A stretch of 64,000 nucleotides of DNA, from the NCBI RefSeq assembly GCF_902686445.1, contig NC_062213.1:55005268-55069267 (forward strand). Reading direction: 5' to 3'. Positions 11,468-22,984 of this stretch are shown one piece after another (the stretch's first letter is position 1; each line of letters begins with the position of its first letter). This stretch comes from Sciurus carolinensis (Eukaryota > Chordata > Mammalia > Rodentia > Sciuridae). Below the pieces are notes generated by a model, which was given only the letters and a program-made list of their open reading frames with translations, was not told the DNA's origin and ran no database searches. A program made the translations under genes and the position numbers.

Positions 11468-11734
11468 CTGAAATCAGTAGCCCAAGCGCTGTGACGTGGG
11501 CATTGCTCACAGCTGCTACACCATGATTTCCCAGCTTTCCCAACCATGGCACCACAGACATGTTGAACCAGATCATTCTTCGTGTTTGAGCTGTCCTGGG
11601 TCTTGCAGGATATTAAGCAGGATCTTTGGCTTTTCCTCACTAGGTACCAGTTTCCCCTTGCTCAGATGTTACAATGACAAATGTCTTCAGACATTGCCAA
11701 ATGTTCCCAAGGAGGCAAAGTTGCCCCAAGCCAA

Positions 11735-11935
11735 GAACTACTGTGTGACACTTCTTGGGCAAGTGGCTTCACTTCTCTAAATGTATATTTTATCTGCAAG
11801 AACAGGATAATAATAGAACTGACCTCATAGGCTTTGGGGGTGATTACTTGAAATGGAGAACCCTAAATACTTTAACAGAGCAAGTGGACACTTAGTACAG
11901 TGTATATGTTTAATAATAATAGTGGCAGTACTGAG
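11735..11935 (+). mobile_element. MIR SINE
   Basis: Core MIR order on the plus strand: 'tgtgtgacacttcttgggca', 'agtggcttcacttctctaaa', 'gataataatagaactgacct' and 'cataggctttgggggtgatt'. Heavily diverged. Confidence 0.75.
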
Positions 11936-11953
11936 GAAAGACTTTGATTTTAT

Positions 11954-12004
11954 ATTTTTATGAATAGAATATTTTTATGAATAGTATATTTTTATGAATA
12001 GAAC
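11954..12004. repeat. Minisatellite-like tandem repeat, period 17
   Basis: The core 'atttttatgaatag' starts at 11,954, 11,971 and 11,988, separated by three variable bases. Three copies in total. Confidence 0.9.
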
Positions 12005-12369
12005 TCGATGTTTAATTTCTCCTTCTTCAATTAAAAATAATAATAAGGTACTTGTTCCTGATATCTATTTCAGCAAATGGATCAGAGGCTGAATCTCAAT
12101 GTGGATAAATCAAAGTGAGAAACTTCAACATCAGTCATTTTTTATCTTCTTTCATTACTAAACACCAATTAATGCTCTTAAGTTAAACGTGACCACGTTT
12201 AATTCTGTTGTAGATAAGCAAACATGGAGTGTAAAGAAGATGAAAGAACTCTACTTGAAAAGTGAATAGAAAATTAGCACGGTATATTCCAGAATAAATC
12301 TTAGCGAGTTTACACCTCAGTACTTTACAAAATGCAGATTTAAAATGTACATTTACTAAAACAAATCCT

Positions 12370-12720
12370 TTAACGTAGTCTGCAATCTCAGATTTAAAGC
12401 CATGAATATTTTAGGTTTATTAGCATAAACTGAATACAGCATGCAAACACTGAAATGAATTTAAGGAAATTGTTAATGATTCATTACATAGAGTAATTAG
12501 ATTTTTGTATGATGGGAGCAAATGCATTAGCAAAAACAATTATGCACTGATACAATGAAAACCCACTCTCAGGGAAAAAGTCATTAGTGTAATAAAAAGG
12601 ACATTTTGCAGGGCTCCTCCTGTATGTTCTTAGACTCAATCACAAGCAGCTGTTGCCATCTGCCAGGGAAAGCCCTTGGCAGAAAGATGTGACAAACCTC
12701 TGCCAAACCCTTGTCTATTG
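12370..12720. promoter_or_regulatory. Candidate conserved noncoding element
   Basis: A stretch free of recognisable repeats and dense in homeodomain-like words ('gttaatgatt', 'gagtaattag', 'gcattagc'). A less AT-rich segment follows with E-box-like words ('agcagctgttgccatctgcc'). This texture is common in distal enhancers, but conservation cannot be tested here. Confidence 0.25.
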
Positions 12721-12971
12721 AAAATGTGTGCCCCAGAACTCCCAGAGACTATCTTCCAGAGATAGCAAATGAATCTGCTTTAAATCATTCTTAAAGGATT
12801 GTAGGGGAAGCACCAAACAAGATAAGCAGGAAAAATGTATTTATGAGAAATGGCTTTAGTGCTTCTGCTTCTGTCTATTTGAAACTTTTAGATGGTATCT
12901 GTCTTTGCCCACAGTGGAATCATTGTTCAAACTTACTGCATTGAATTCTTACTGGTTTTCTGTTTTGTTTT

Positions 12972-13160
12972 ATGTTTGGTACTGGGGATTAAACCCAGGT
13001 CCTTGCACATGTGAGGCAATTGCTCTACCATTGAGCTACTTTCCCATCCCTTTTTAAGATTATTATTTATTTTTGAGACAGATTCTTGCTAAGTTGTTGA
13101 GGCTGGCCTCAACTTGCAATCCTCCTGCATCAGCCTCCTGAGTTACTAGAATTTCAAGCT
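12972..13160 (-). mobile_element. Dimeric B1-dID SINE
   Basis: Antisense order: ID half ('ggtactggggattaaaccca', 'ttgctctaccattgagctac'), T-rich linker, then B1 half ('gagacagattcttgctaagt', 'gaggctggcctcaacttgc', 'cctcctgcatcagcctcctg'). There is no internal duplication in the B1 half. Confidence 0.92.
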
Positions 13161-13194
13161 AAAACTGCTTTTTAATGAATCTTTGAATTCTTCC

Positions 13195-13292
13195 TGGACT
13201 GCTGCCTAGACATTGTCATCTTTGTATCCCAGGATCTAGTGCAGAGCAGCCACTTAATACATAATGAATGAGTGAATGAATAAATGAAAATG
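13195..13292 (+). mobile_element. L2 3' terminal fragment
   Basis: 'catctttgtatcccaggatc', 'tagtgcagagcagccactta' and a terminal 'aatgaatgagtgaatgaat' repeat, as in L2 3' ends. Confidence 0.75.
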
Positions 13293-15017
13293 TCACTTGG
13301 TCCAGTTCACCATGATATGTGAGCCCAGCTCCAAGATCAGCTAAGGACTTAAAACATCAATATAAGTCTTTAAAGGGATGTCTTAAGTACTCTACCTCAA
13401 ACCCACTAAACTTTCCTCTCATGTCTTAGCCTTCCTAGAATAGATGCAGTAGTCTAGGGCAGCAGGAAATGAGGCAATCAGAACCATGTGACAGGTCAGA
13501 TCTGCACCCCAAAGAAAAGAAGTTAGGCAATCTTCCAGATCACTGAAATAGAAAGAGATGTTTGCCAGGAATTTCCTGATAACTTAGGCAAAGTGTTTTG
13601 GGTTTTTTCTTTTTCTCTTTCTTTCTTTCTGCTCGAATTAATAATGTAATTGCCTCAGTTCTCCATTTGTCTATTCATGTTCAGCATAGCTTCAGATAAA
13701 ATAATTTGCAACAGACAGTCCCAGGGGGATAAAAGAGAAGGAGCCCACAGACAAGGGAGGAACCTTCAAAACTAGCTCAACTGTGTCACAGAACTGCCTG
13801 GTGCATCCAGGTGGCAGTTTGGAAATTATGAAGTGAATTAGATCTACACAAACGATTAGGAAATGCTTATTTGAATGTTGCAAATAAGAATGTTAGCTAT
13901 TTTCACCATGAGAAATATTTAATTTTACCTTATCAGCATTTTAAAAGTGAATCTATGTGGCTGAATTGTTTCCTGTTTCATTTCTGTGGATGTTGACTAC
14001 AAGGAAGTTTTTGTAAAGAATTTCAATCCGGAAAAAAGGCAAAACCAACAGTGGTAAAAATGAAATGGTGTTAAAAACTAAACTTCAATAATAATGCTGC
14101 CTCCTTGAAAATGATTTTGAGTAATAAAAAATCAAATTAAGTACAGTAGGGTCTCCCATGGATGTTCTCTCTGCAGTCCTGGCTCTGAGATCATACTAGA
14201 GATGGACCAGTGCATGAACAAGTGCCTTCCGGGACTTCCAGTCCTGGTCTCTGTTATATTTCAAGACAACACACCTGCTATTGCCCAAGTCCTGCACGTA
14301 GCCAGCATTGAGCTTCAGATGATGATTGATCACAGCAGAGTTCTCAAATTGGACAGGAAAATAAGCAGGCACCATACAAATTAAAATGAAATTATCTGTA
14401 AGAAAGCTTTGTAAACGGCAACACACCATGTAAATCTGACTTATTATGTGACACAGAAGGCTCATTATACCCTCTCTTTTTTTTTTTAATAAAATGATGT
14501 GACTAATTACGAGGATAAAACCTCATTAAATCTTTTAACCTGATTTTTCTTTTTAATTATTGGGAGCTTATTTCTTTTCTGAGGGTAGATTTCTGAAACT
14601 AGATCTTTTGCCTCTCCCTGCTTGATGCAAACCGCTGTGATTCATCACCTCCGGAACTGTTGGATTCAAAGGCAGATAGGATTAGTCTACCTGCATTACA
14701 GGAATTCACCATGGAAACCACAGAACAGGAAAAAATGAGTAAGAAAAAAGAAAATCAAAATTGCTGTGACTCCTCAATACAGGTAGTTAAAGCGACCCGT
14801 GTTCCCCTGCTTACTTGGGATTCTCTTCCTGGGCTTTGAAAGGAACTCACAGATTTCTGTTGAACTAGATTCAGATCATAAAATGAAATGAGTCTGTTAT
14901 CTTAAGCTTAATGACCTGAAAAATAATTTTATTTCTCTGCAGACTTAATTCTTTTTTTTTTTTTTCAGACCTAATAGTTTAAAAGCTATTTGTAAAACTG
15001 ATAAAAATTTAAGAATA
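13293..15017. other. Mostly unique sequence, no gene
   Basis: Contains a pyrimidine-rich tract near 13,607-13,630 and scattered T-runs. No repeat was named. The part at 14,580-14,740 keeps CpGs and RUNX-like words and is listed separately. Confidence 0.4.
14580..14745. promoter_or_regulatory. Candidate regulatory element with RUNX-like sites
   Basis: Two RUNX-like words, 'aaccgctgtg' at about 14,630 and 'AAACCACAG' at 14,716-14,724, lie within 100 bp. 'cacctccggaactg' (ETS-like GGAA) is nearby. No repeat signature. Functional status is inferred from motif density only. Confidence 0.22.
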
Positions 15018-15018
15018 A

Positions 15019-15140
15019 TAGCTGGGTTCAGTGGCTCATGACTGTAATCCCAGGCTTCTGGGAGGCTGAGACAGGTGGATCAGGAGTTTGAAGCCAACCT
15101 GGGTAACACAGGGAGACTCTGTCTAAAAAAAAATTGTTTT
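15019..15140 (+). mobile_element. B1-like SINE half
   Basis: 'agctgggttcagtggctcat', 'gactgtaatcccaggcttc', 'gggaggctgagacaggtgga' and 'gggagactctgtctaaaaaa'. It ends in an A-run. An ID-like unit follows about 40 bp later. Confidence 0.85.
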
Positions 15141-15181
15141 AAGTATACATAAATGTTCATGCATTTAAAATATAGGTTACA

Positions 15182-15290
15182 AGGGACTGAGGACATACCT
15201 CAGCGGTAGAGATTTGCCAAGCATGTGTGATACGCTGGGTATGATCCCCAGGCATACCCAGGGATCAATCAGCCAATCAATCAAAAGCTC
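15182..15290 (+). mobile_element. ID-type SINE unit
   Basis: 'gggactgaggacatacctca', 'gcggtagagatttgccaagc' and 'gctgggtatgatccccaggc' form a tRNA-derived ID-like core. It ends in a run of 'caatcagccaatcaatc' instead of a clean A-tail. It may be the separated right half of the preceding element or an independent insertion. Confidence 0.75.
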
Positions 15291-16165
15291 TAGGAGTCAT
15301 GTTAATAAGCCTTATGAATGCCATTGTAAACCAATTGTCCATGAATTCTTTGCTTCAGGTTTCTCTTTTTTTTTAGGAAATTTCTTTTTTTTTTTTTCAA
15401 AACTTGCTGCTGTGAGAGAGGAAAGGGAGTGATTTTACATGTCTCATTAGATTAAATAAACTTAATATTAATTTGTTTCAGAAACTGATCTCTAAATGCT
15501 TGTGTCTCTCATCTGTTTGGGGAAAACAATAACTTGAACCTGTGCCAATAAATCTCTATTAAAGCATTTTAAAACACAGACGTTTTAAAAGATATTTTAA
15601 TAAAAGTGTTTCACCCTAAGAAAAGATAATCACCCCCATGCCAAGGATATTTTTCACCATTGCCTTTGATGGACATAACAATAAAGCAGTCATTTCTTCA
15701 TTATTAGTTTTCTTTTCCTCCACTGTGCCCTTGGGCTTTCATCACTTCTTGAATTGCTTCTAGCCACCTATGTTGCCACCCTGAGTACCACCTGGGACAT
15801 TCTCCAGCTTCAAACACAGCATAATACATATGGCCACAATTTTGCCCCAGTAGATATCATTTTTTCCAAGTAGATTCAATCTGAATAAAATTTAGTAGGT
15901 TAATCAAATTCTCTTGACTAACATTTTGTAAAATTAAGCATTTTATGAAATGAGTACTCAATTATTATACACAGTGCTTTGTTCAGAAATTTAGGTCACA
16001 ACATAGCTCTAGCAGTGTGTACTTGGTAACATCTATTTTCATTCTTACCAGTTTCATCAAAATAATTTTTTAAGTAAACAAGATCAAAGGACTCACCATT
16101 TTATTGGCACACATGCTATATAGTTCCAGAAAAAGAAAATATTCTCAAACAGTTCTAAAAGAAAA
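15291..16165. other. Unique AT-rich sequence
   Basis: No gene and no repeat named. Two T-rich tracts lie near 15,366-15,398. Confidence 0.4.
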
Positions 16166-16169
16166 TATC

Positions 16170-16377
16170 TTGGAAGCTGAGCTTGGAGGCACATGCCTAT
16201 AATCCCAGCTACTTGAGAGACTGAGGCAAGAGGACCACAAATTCAAAGCCAACATAGACAATGTAATGTACAATAAAAAGGGTTTGAAATATAGTTCAGT
16301 GGTAGAGCATTTGCCTAGCATACCCAAGGCCCTATGTTCAATTCCCAGTACAACCGAAAAAAAAAAAAAAAAAAATC
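16170..16377 (+). mobile_element. Dimeric B1-dID SINE
   Basis: 'gagcttggaggcacatgcct', 'ataatcccagctacttgaga', a short linker, then the ID half 'agttcagtggtagagcattt' and 'tatgttcaattcccagtaca', ending in a long A-run. The end of the B1 half is partly eroded. Confidence 0.9.
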
Positions 16378-17520
16378 CTTAAGATGATGGGTTTTAAGTA
16401 GGTAGAAGTAAGAACACACACCCATGATATCCATGACCTTTCCAGAACCTGACAAAAATTCTGTGGTAGGCTGGTGGTCCTATAATGAAGAATTAATTAT
16501 ATTAATATTTGCAAAGGATACAAAAGAGATCTTCCTGTCACATCTGACTTAACAGATGATTAACTGACCCAACAACATATTCTCTAATTCCTGTTATGAA
16601 AACGTATATAATGCATTTAAAAATTAAATAAAAATTATTTTTAGAATCATGTGCACATTGTAATATTATCTACATCTGCACATCTTTTTCCTTTCTGTAG
16701 ATAAGAAAGAATTGGAAGAGTGTACTCTCTATTTTTTATTTTTTATTAAATTTAGTTAGTCATATTAAAGGACAACTAAATTAATGCCTTTCAACACTTA
16801 GCCCTTTTAATCTGATGAATTATTTCCCTTTTAAAATTTTAGTAACGGCTGAATAAGCAAGGGTGGGAGGCTTAGATGCTACTCTCATAATAAGGGGAAG
16901 AAAATATATTCTCTCAAATGCATCTATTCTTAGGTTTTATTCTAATTTAACCACATTAAAAATTAATCTTCTCTAATCTTTAGAAAAGTGAAACTTTTAG
17001 ACAAACAGAGAAAAGATTCATGTGCATATTTAATTATTTAATTACCTATGTCTGTCACTGCCACTACAGTTGTAAATCAAAGATGTTGGGGTCTGGTGCC
17101 TTGTGACAGTGACAAGCATTTATCAATCTGTAATGGGTTGCTGTAAAGCATAGGTATTACCCAACATCTCAATAATAAGCAATTTCCTAGAGCAATGGAA
17201 GCCATCTTTTAAGGGTGTATTGTGTATTTCATAGGTCTTTGGCTATGAGGGTTTCATAATTTATTATACCAGCTTGGTTCCTGCCTATCAAATATTTCCC
17301 TCTCTCGCTGCTAACCAACCTTTGATAATTTCAGAAAAGAAATCTAGGGAATTAACTCCCTTTTTCAATTTCATCTCTTTGTCATCTTCTTCCTCCTCTA
17401 GCCTACCCCCATTTCCAAGATCCTGTTGGCAAGCCACAGATCTCAGGAAACTGCCCACCTCACAGCCTAATGTCCCAAAAGATACAGGTCATGGCCTATC
17501 CGGGTTCAGAAACACCCCCT
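16378..17520. other. Unique AT-rich sequence
   Basis: No gene or named repeat. AT-rich homopolymer and TTTTA-type runs are common. Confidence 0.4.
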
Positions 17521-17606
17521 TGGGGACTGGGGTGTAGCTCAGTAGTAGAGTGCCAGCCTAGCAGTCAGCTTGCCCAAGGTCCTCGGTCCAATCTCCAGTG
17601 CTAGTG
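17521..17606 (+). mobile_element. ID-type SINE, tail-less
   Basis: 'tggggactggggtgtagctc', 'agtagtagagtgccagccta' and 'cggtccaatctccagtgcta' match the ID-like core with A and B box regions. It ends without an obvious poly(A), so it is old or truncated at 3'. Confidence 0.82.
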
Positions 17607-19620
17607 GTGGGTGGAGATACTCAAATACATAGTGGTCACAAGATTTAGATACCAGGATGATCCGTGGTAGTTTTCTTTTCTTTCCTAAAAGTGTTTCAGG
17701 GCATACATAAATTTCTCAAAGGCAAATAAAGAAATCTAACCCCTGGTTGGAGGAACCAACCAGAGATTAATAAGGCAGAAGTAGAGAGTCTGGATGAGGA
17801 GGATTTGGCTGCTGACAGCCAGGCCTGTGACCTTGCTCTCAACTGTTCTTGAGCAAATGTTGATAAGAAAGGTCATAAAGATGAATCATTTCTGACCATG
17901 AAGTAGGTGCCCTCTTTACTGGCAGCCAGACGCTTGTATAATTCTTTCCCCCTCTGCCTTCCTCCACCTTCCTATTCAAGAGTAAAAACCTCAGAGGAAA
18001 AAGGGGAGGTGGAGTGGGAGAGGGACAGAGAATGGGATTCTCATGAAAATCCTGGAGTTTCACATTCTCATCTCCAGCTGTCAATTTCTTGTGCTTTTGT
18101 TATCTTTCCCCAACCCTTCCCTGTTTTTACTGTAAGGCTGAATGAACTGGAACATTCTCTGGAAGACGTTATCTATCTCTCTGGATCTCTATTAATAGAA
18201 AACTACTACATCACCATGAAAACAAGAAGCAATAAGGTTGATCTGGTAATATGCTCTTAGCTTAAACGTTGTCACTTTCCAGAGTTTGAAACACTTCCTC
18301 CAAGTGCCTTCCATGATTTCATCTGATCTCTACAGTTGTTCATCAAAACAGAGGGACACTATCCTCCACATCAATTATTCAGAGAAAAAATAATAATTGA
18401 GTGACCTACTTATAACTCAAAATTGTTGCCCTGTAGAAGGATGGGGAGGAGAGACCACCCTGTGTCAGAGCCCTGAATCCAAGCAGGAGATCATAGTGCC
18501 CAATAATTCCAAGAACTGCATGATTGCCTGCCTGACTCCATATCTAATTATCCTGATTCATTGGCTGTTAATTCTGTCAGAAATTTTTGACAGGAAACCA
18601 ACACATCAGAGACAAGACTGAATGCATTAATTCTGGTCCTTGAAGCCTAAAATATTAACATAGCAACCAATCTGATGGAGGAGACCCAGAGGAGGGGAGG
18701 GGATGCTATCACAGCTGCACAATCACACGTTGTAATCACGGCCGCCGTTATCTTCCCAGTTTTCTATTCAATAGTTCTCTGAGAGTTCTCTGTGCTGAGC
18801 ACTGCATATTGATTTGGAGAAAAGTAAATGAGTTTCTGAATACATAAGGCCTTTCTGGCATTCTTAGAACAATTTAATTCCCTTTTTATTCTTTCTGATT
18901 TATTTTCTAACTTCAAAGTTCATGTGACTCACTCATTTTTAACTTTTTTTATAAACATAATTTGTTAGGAAGGTAATGGTTTGATGGGGTAAGCATGCAA
19001 AAGATTAAATTAGAAAAGCATTTTTTTCCTAATGAAGAGTCCATTTCAAACATACACAGTTAAGTGTTCTGACATGGTGTGTGGGATAGTTATATAGCTC
19101 TTCCTACTTAGCTGTCTATAAGCATAGGGGAGCAGGGATTGTTTTAAAGGGCAACACCCCGATTCCAACAGGAGGCTCTTCCATTGCTGAAACCTCAATG
19201 TTCTCTGACAAAAGACTTTAGGTTTGGGTATGTCTCCAGACAACAAGTGCCCCTGTTGGCTGCAGTTCATGTCCCCTGCTGGTTTTGCTGATGCCAGACA
19301 TAAGGTCACGGGTGGGAAGTATATTCTTTAATGAGGTGACCAGCACACTCATTCTCCATGGAGAGGGCTGGAGAGCAGGAAACACCTATCTTGGGGAGCC
19401 CTGATCCCTGGTCAGCCAGCTCCACTTGTTCCACTTGCATTGATCTCCTCCAACACAATGAGCTAGTGGATGTGGCCAAGCTTAAAAAGAGGGACATAAG
19501 GGCCCAGTGCTCACCTCTGAGATGACAGGTAGTTCCCATTTTTTGAGGGCCCAATATGCTAAGTATGATAATGGATACTGAATATAAGAAGTTCATCGAA
19601 TCCTTAAACAAATCTATCAT
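17607..19620. other. Unique sequence, no gene
   Basis: Holds several open frames of 60-117 codons with no domain I recognise. A CpG-containing patch at 18,715-18,765 is described separately. Confidence 0.4.
18700..18860. promoter_or_regulatory. Candidate conserved element with CpG-retaining core
   Basis: 'cacacgttgtaatcacggcc' and 'gccgccgttatcttccc' hold four CpGs within about 30 bp in an otherwise CpG-poor region. A GATA-type word (TTATCT) and a YY1-like GCCGCC sit side by side. No repeat signature was seen. Confidence 0.25.
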
Positions 19621-19621
19621 T

Positions 19622-19935
19622 CCTTAGTATCCATGGGTCCTCAGTATCCAGGATCATTGGATACATAGTCCATGGATGCTCAAGTCCCTAATATAACATA
19701 AGCTAATTTGCCTATAGCTTATGCAGATTCTCCCACATACTTTAATTACCCTCTAGATTACTTATAACACCTAACGCAATGTAAACATTATGTAGTGTTA
19801 TATTGTTTCAAGAATAACCAAAGTCTGTACACGTTCCATGCAGATGCAAACTTTTTGCAAACTTTTGTTTTGTTTTTAATATTCAGTCCTGGTTGAATCT
19901 GCTGATGCTGAACTGGTAAATACGGAGAACACTTC
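19622..19935 (+). mobile_element. MER2 DNA transposon (Tigger group)
   Basis: Matches MER2 order: 'tagtatccatgggtcctcag', 'ggatgctcaagtccctaata', 'ctagattacttataacacct', 'aacgcaatgtaaacattatg', 'aaagtctgtacacgttcca' and 'cctggttgaatctgctgatg'. It is a non-autonomous TcMar-Tigger relic, near full length. A second copy lies at about 49.0 kb in the same orientation. Confidence 0.88.
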
Positions 19936-20079
19936 CCATTTTAGAGATCACCCTCACACCACTGGAAAGAAATTGTACTGAGCGTCTAAGTCATATCTTC
20001 ACCAGGAGTAGCCACCACTGCTCAGCAGGCTCCCTCCCAACTGCTGCCACGTGTTGAGGAGGAAACTGGGGTCTTGTGA

Positions 20080-20290
20080 GATGACCCCAGGACTGGTGGT
20101 CAGGAGACACCCTTGCTCTGGCACCTTGCTCTGCCTCTGTCCAAGGTATGGCCAGTGCATCAGGCTGCTCCCTCACTTCTTGCTAAGAAAATGAGGAAAA
20201 TTAGACGTATTGCAAAGCACCACTGTAAGAATTAAATCTATTTCCCAAAGTATTTGGTATATCATTGGTGATCAATTAAAATACATGGCA
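20080..20290 (+). mobile_element. MIR SINE
   Basis: 'actggtggtcaggagacacc', 'gctctgcctctgtccaaggt', 'gaaaatgaggaaaattagac' and 'aaagcaccactgtaagaatt' follow MIR order on the plus strand. Confidence 0.65.
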
Positions 20291-20935
20291 TCTAATTATT
20301 GGTTAACTTCCTTTTATAATAAAAATATGTGTATTTCTTAAAGTTTTACGTTAAAGAGCAACTTGATACCAACTCAGTTCATCTTTAATAGCAACATAGT
20401 CAAATCTAGGGTTGAATTTGGGAACCTAATTCTCCACTTTATTCCTACTCTGCACGTACACACCCCATCATTTACTTCCGAATTTTGAACTCACTTTCTC
20501 AGCCAAATGCACATACACATATTGAGGAAGATGCAAGCACCTGGTCCAGAGGCCCACAGACCCTGCTGCAGGAAATTGGCAACAGGTTGTTGAACTGACT
20601 CTTGAGCCTGGCCCATGAACTGTGCTACACCCATTTCCTGATCTGACCTCCCTGTTCACACAGGTTTCCTGCCTTTGGTTCTTGGGGTTTCCTCCTGCCC
20701 CACAGCACTGTGCCCTACTCTTCTCAAGAAGATTTTTCTAGCAGTGTAGCTAAAGTGGGAAGATGAGTTGTAAGAGGTGACAGAAAGAAAAGGGACGCAA
20801 GAGTCAAGGAGAAAGGAGGGATGACCTAGGCTTCCCAGAAATGGTAGGTACCACTGAGATCAAGGGAGTGTAAAGTATACTTGTGAGGTATGAGATCACA
20901 AGAACATCCTCAGCTTTTGCTGCAGTGGAAAAAGC
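20291..20935. other. No feature recognised
   Basis: Unique sequence with a slightly GC-richer middle (20,500-20,700). No coding signature. Confidence 0.4.
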
Positions 20936-20939
20936 TACA

Positions 20940-21245
20940 CAGAACAAGCAGATCTCAGGACCTTTGCATGTGCTTTGCTAAATGCTCTTGCTCCAGGCTA
21001 CACAGCTGGTTCTTCTACTTGAGTGCCTTCTCTGATTTGCCTGTGTAAAGTGGTCACCATTGGTCCCATGAAATAGGGTCCTCTTCATGGTATCTATCAT
21101 GACCTGAAAGTAATTATTCATTGGATTACTTGTTTTCTAATTTGTTTTCCCTTCTACTGTGCAAACTCCTTATTGATATTTCCACAATGCCCAGAATAAT
21201 AACCAAATCGATGCACATTTATCAGAGGAATGAATATTTCCAGTA
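20940..21245 (+). mobile_element. L2 LINE 3' fragment
   Basis: 'ctcaggacctttgcatgtgc', 'tttgctaaatgctcttgctc', 'gtgccttctctgatttgcct' and 'tcatggtatctatcatgacc' correspond to the L2 'cctttgcacttgctgttcc' to 3' UTR path. It ends at 'atcagaggaatgaatatt'. Confidence 0.8.
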
Positions 21246-21414
21246 CATCTGATCCTCCTTTTAGGTTGTTGACTTCCTCCTTATTCTAGAAGATCATCAC
21301 TCGTGAGTCTCATTTTTGTTCAAAGTCAAGACTCAAAAATTGATATGCAGATCTTCTTTTCAGTTCTCAAAAAAATCAAGATGCTTCCTGTCTCATAAAT
21401 TTCTGTATGCCTCT

Positions 21415-21745
21415 GCCTGAAATATCAACCACTTCAACTCCTACCTCTGCTGACCAAATTCTCTGTTCATAGAATGGTTGGCTGCTTCTCATCCAGATTC
21501 AATGTCCTCAATCCCTAGAAAAGATTTCCCTGGTCGACCAGATACCTTCTCAATGCATTCTGTTAGCACAAGCTGGTTTCTTTCCTGCTGTTGTTGTTTT
21601 GAATTCAGTTACCTACCTATTGGTTTCTTTTTCACTAGACTATAAGCCTCATGAGGGCAGAGATTGTTTTATCTTACCATGCATGCTTAAGGTGCAGAAC
21701 AATGCCTAGAATTGTGGGAGAGATGAATGAATGAATGAATGAATC
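21415..21745 (+). mobile_element. L2 LINE 3' fragment with GAAT tail
   Basis: 'aatgtcctcaatccctagaa', 'aaagatttccctggtcgacc', 'gactataagcctcatgaggg', 'cagagattgttttatcttac' and 'aacaatgcctagaattgtgg'. It ends in five ATGA/GAAT units (21,721-21,744), the usual L2 3' terminus. Confidence 0.85.
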
Positions 21746-21824
21746 AATGGCCTTTGATCAGTCTGTCCACATTTGGATCTAGAGGCAAATCTTACTTTCA
21801 AATTTATTCACAGCTGTAATTCCT

Positions 21825-22030
21825 CACATCTTTCCATTTCTAGGCAGGTTATCTCTCTGTTAAAGAACAAGTTAAAATTCTACTTCATCCAAGAGGCTTC
21901 TCTTCCCATCGTAGCCACAGTCACTTTTTCCCCCATAAGATCTTTATTCATCTCATTCACCAAGTGCTTTGCACTAAGTGCTCACAGAAAGCTGCATTGT
22001 GGAAGGATCCCTGACCTCAAGGAGGTTTGA
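21825..22030 (+). mobile_element. Possible further L2 fragment
   Basis: 'tctgttaaagaacaagttaa', 'ctacttcatccaagaggctt' and 'ctcttcccatcgtagccaca' resemble the L2 'caaatgtcacctcctcagag' to 'gaggccttccctgaccac' segment. Weak match. Confidence 0.4.
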
Positions 22031-22980
22031 AGATGTGTCACGTACTATTAGACTTGACTGCAATTTCAATGTGTCAAATGAAAAAAATGAATGAGTTTAA
22101 TTATAGCTCTGCTGACATCTCAACTCCTCTTTTTTTTTTTTTTTTTTTTTCATGATGCTAGACACAAACACATAGCTTCTTCCCATAATTTTTCTGGGAA
22201 GGCTCCAGAAAGGACATCTTTCCAGGAGAATCAAGACAGTGATCTCTTCCCAGTACAGAATTGATGCTGAGAAATGAAGTAGTTTCCCAGCATTTCCTAA
22301 GTCCAATGCAAGCTTTCCTAACTCATTATATTTAAATGAATTTCCTGAAAACCACACCCTCTTGCACTCAGATGTAAACATAAAAACATTTTCTAAGCCG
22401 AAAGGGTGAAAAAATTTTATTTAGCTCTCTTAAGAACTGATGTCCTTTCATTGGTTCAGGTAACTACGTTAGTCTCTTTCTTTTCTCCTTCGTTTCTCCT
22501 GATCATAGGTGGCAGCACAATAGTTGTGGCCTCATTCATTTGAAACCAAATTTGAAATCAAACTCAGAAATTTTTCTTTGCTTCATCCATTACTTTCAGT
22601 GCTTGTAAAAAGATTTGTGTATGTAGTATAAAAACAAGTAACTAGAATGTAAGGAATGCAGTCAATCTGTTAGCTGTTATGTTTACAGGTTTAAATGCTT
22701 TTCCTCTGCATTTGATAAATAGAACAGTTGTTTTGGCAGTGTCTCGGCACAGTGTGTGCCAACTTTCTAAGATTTATTCTTTCCAAAGTTATTTTTTTAA
22801 ATAACCCTCAACTGAAAGCTAAAAGGACTGTCTTCAGATTCTGTTCTGCTTATCTCAGCCACAGGGTCAAACTAAAATCCTGTAAGTTTGTAATCTCCAG
22901 GTCAGTCTTCTTCTCAAGGTTATTGACTCAAGTTTCCAAAGAGCAGGCTTAGGAAGCTCACCACCCTTCCTTACCTCTTA
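22031..22980. other. No gene; isolated T21 tract
   Basis: A run of 21 T at 22,130-22,150 has no SINE or L1 attached and no clear flanking duplication. The rest is unassigned. Confidence 0.4.
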
Positions 22981-22984
22981 TGAT

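Noticed and set aside
22130..22150. T21 tract as a second solitary poly(A) insertion
   Set aside because: No direct repeat of useful length was found on the two sides, so nothing separates it from simple slippage.
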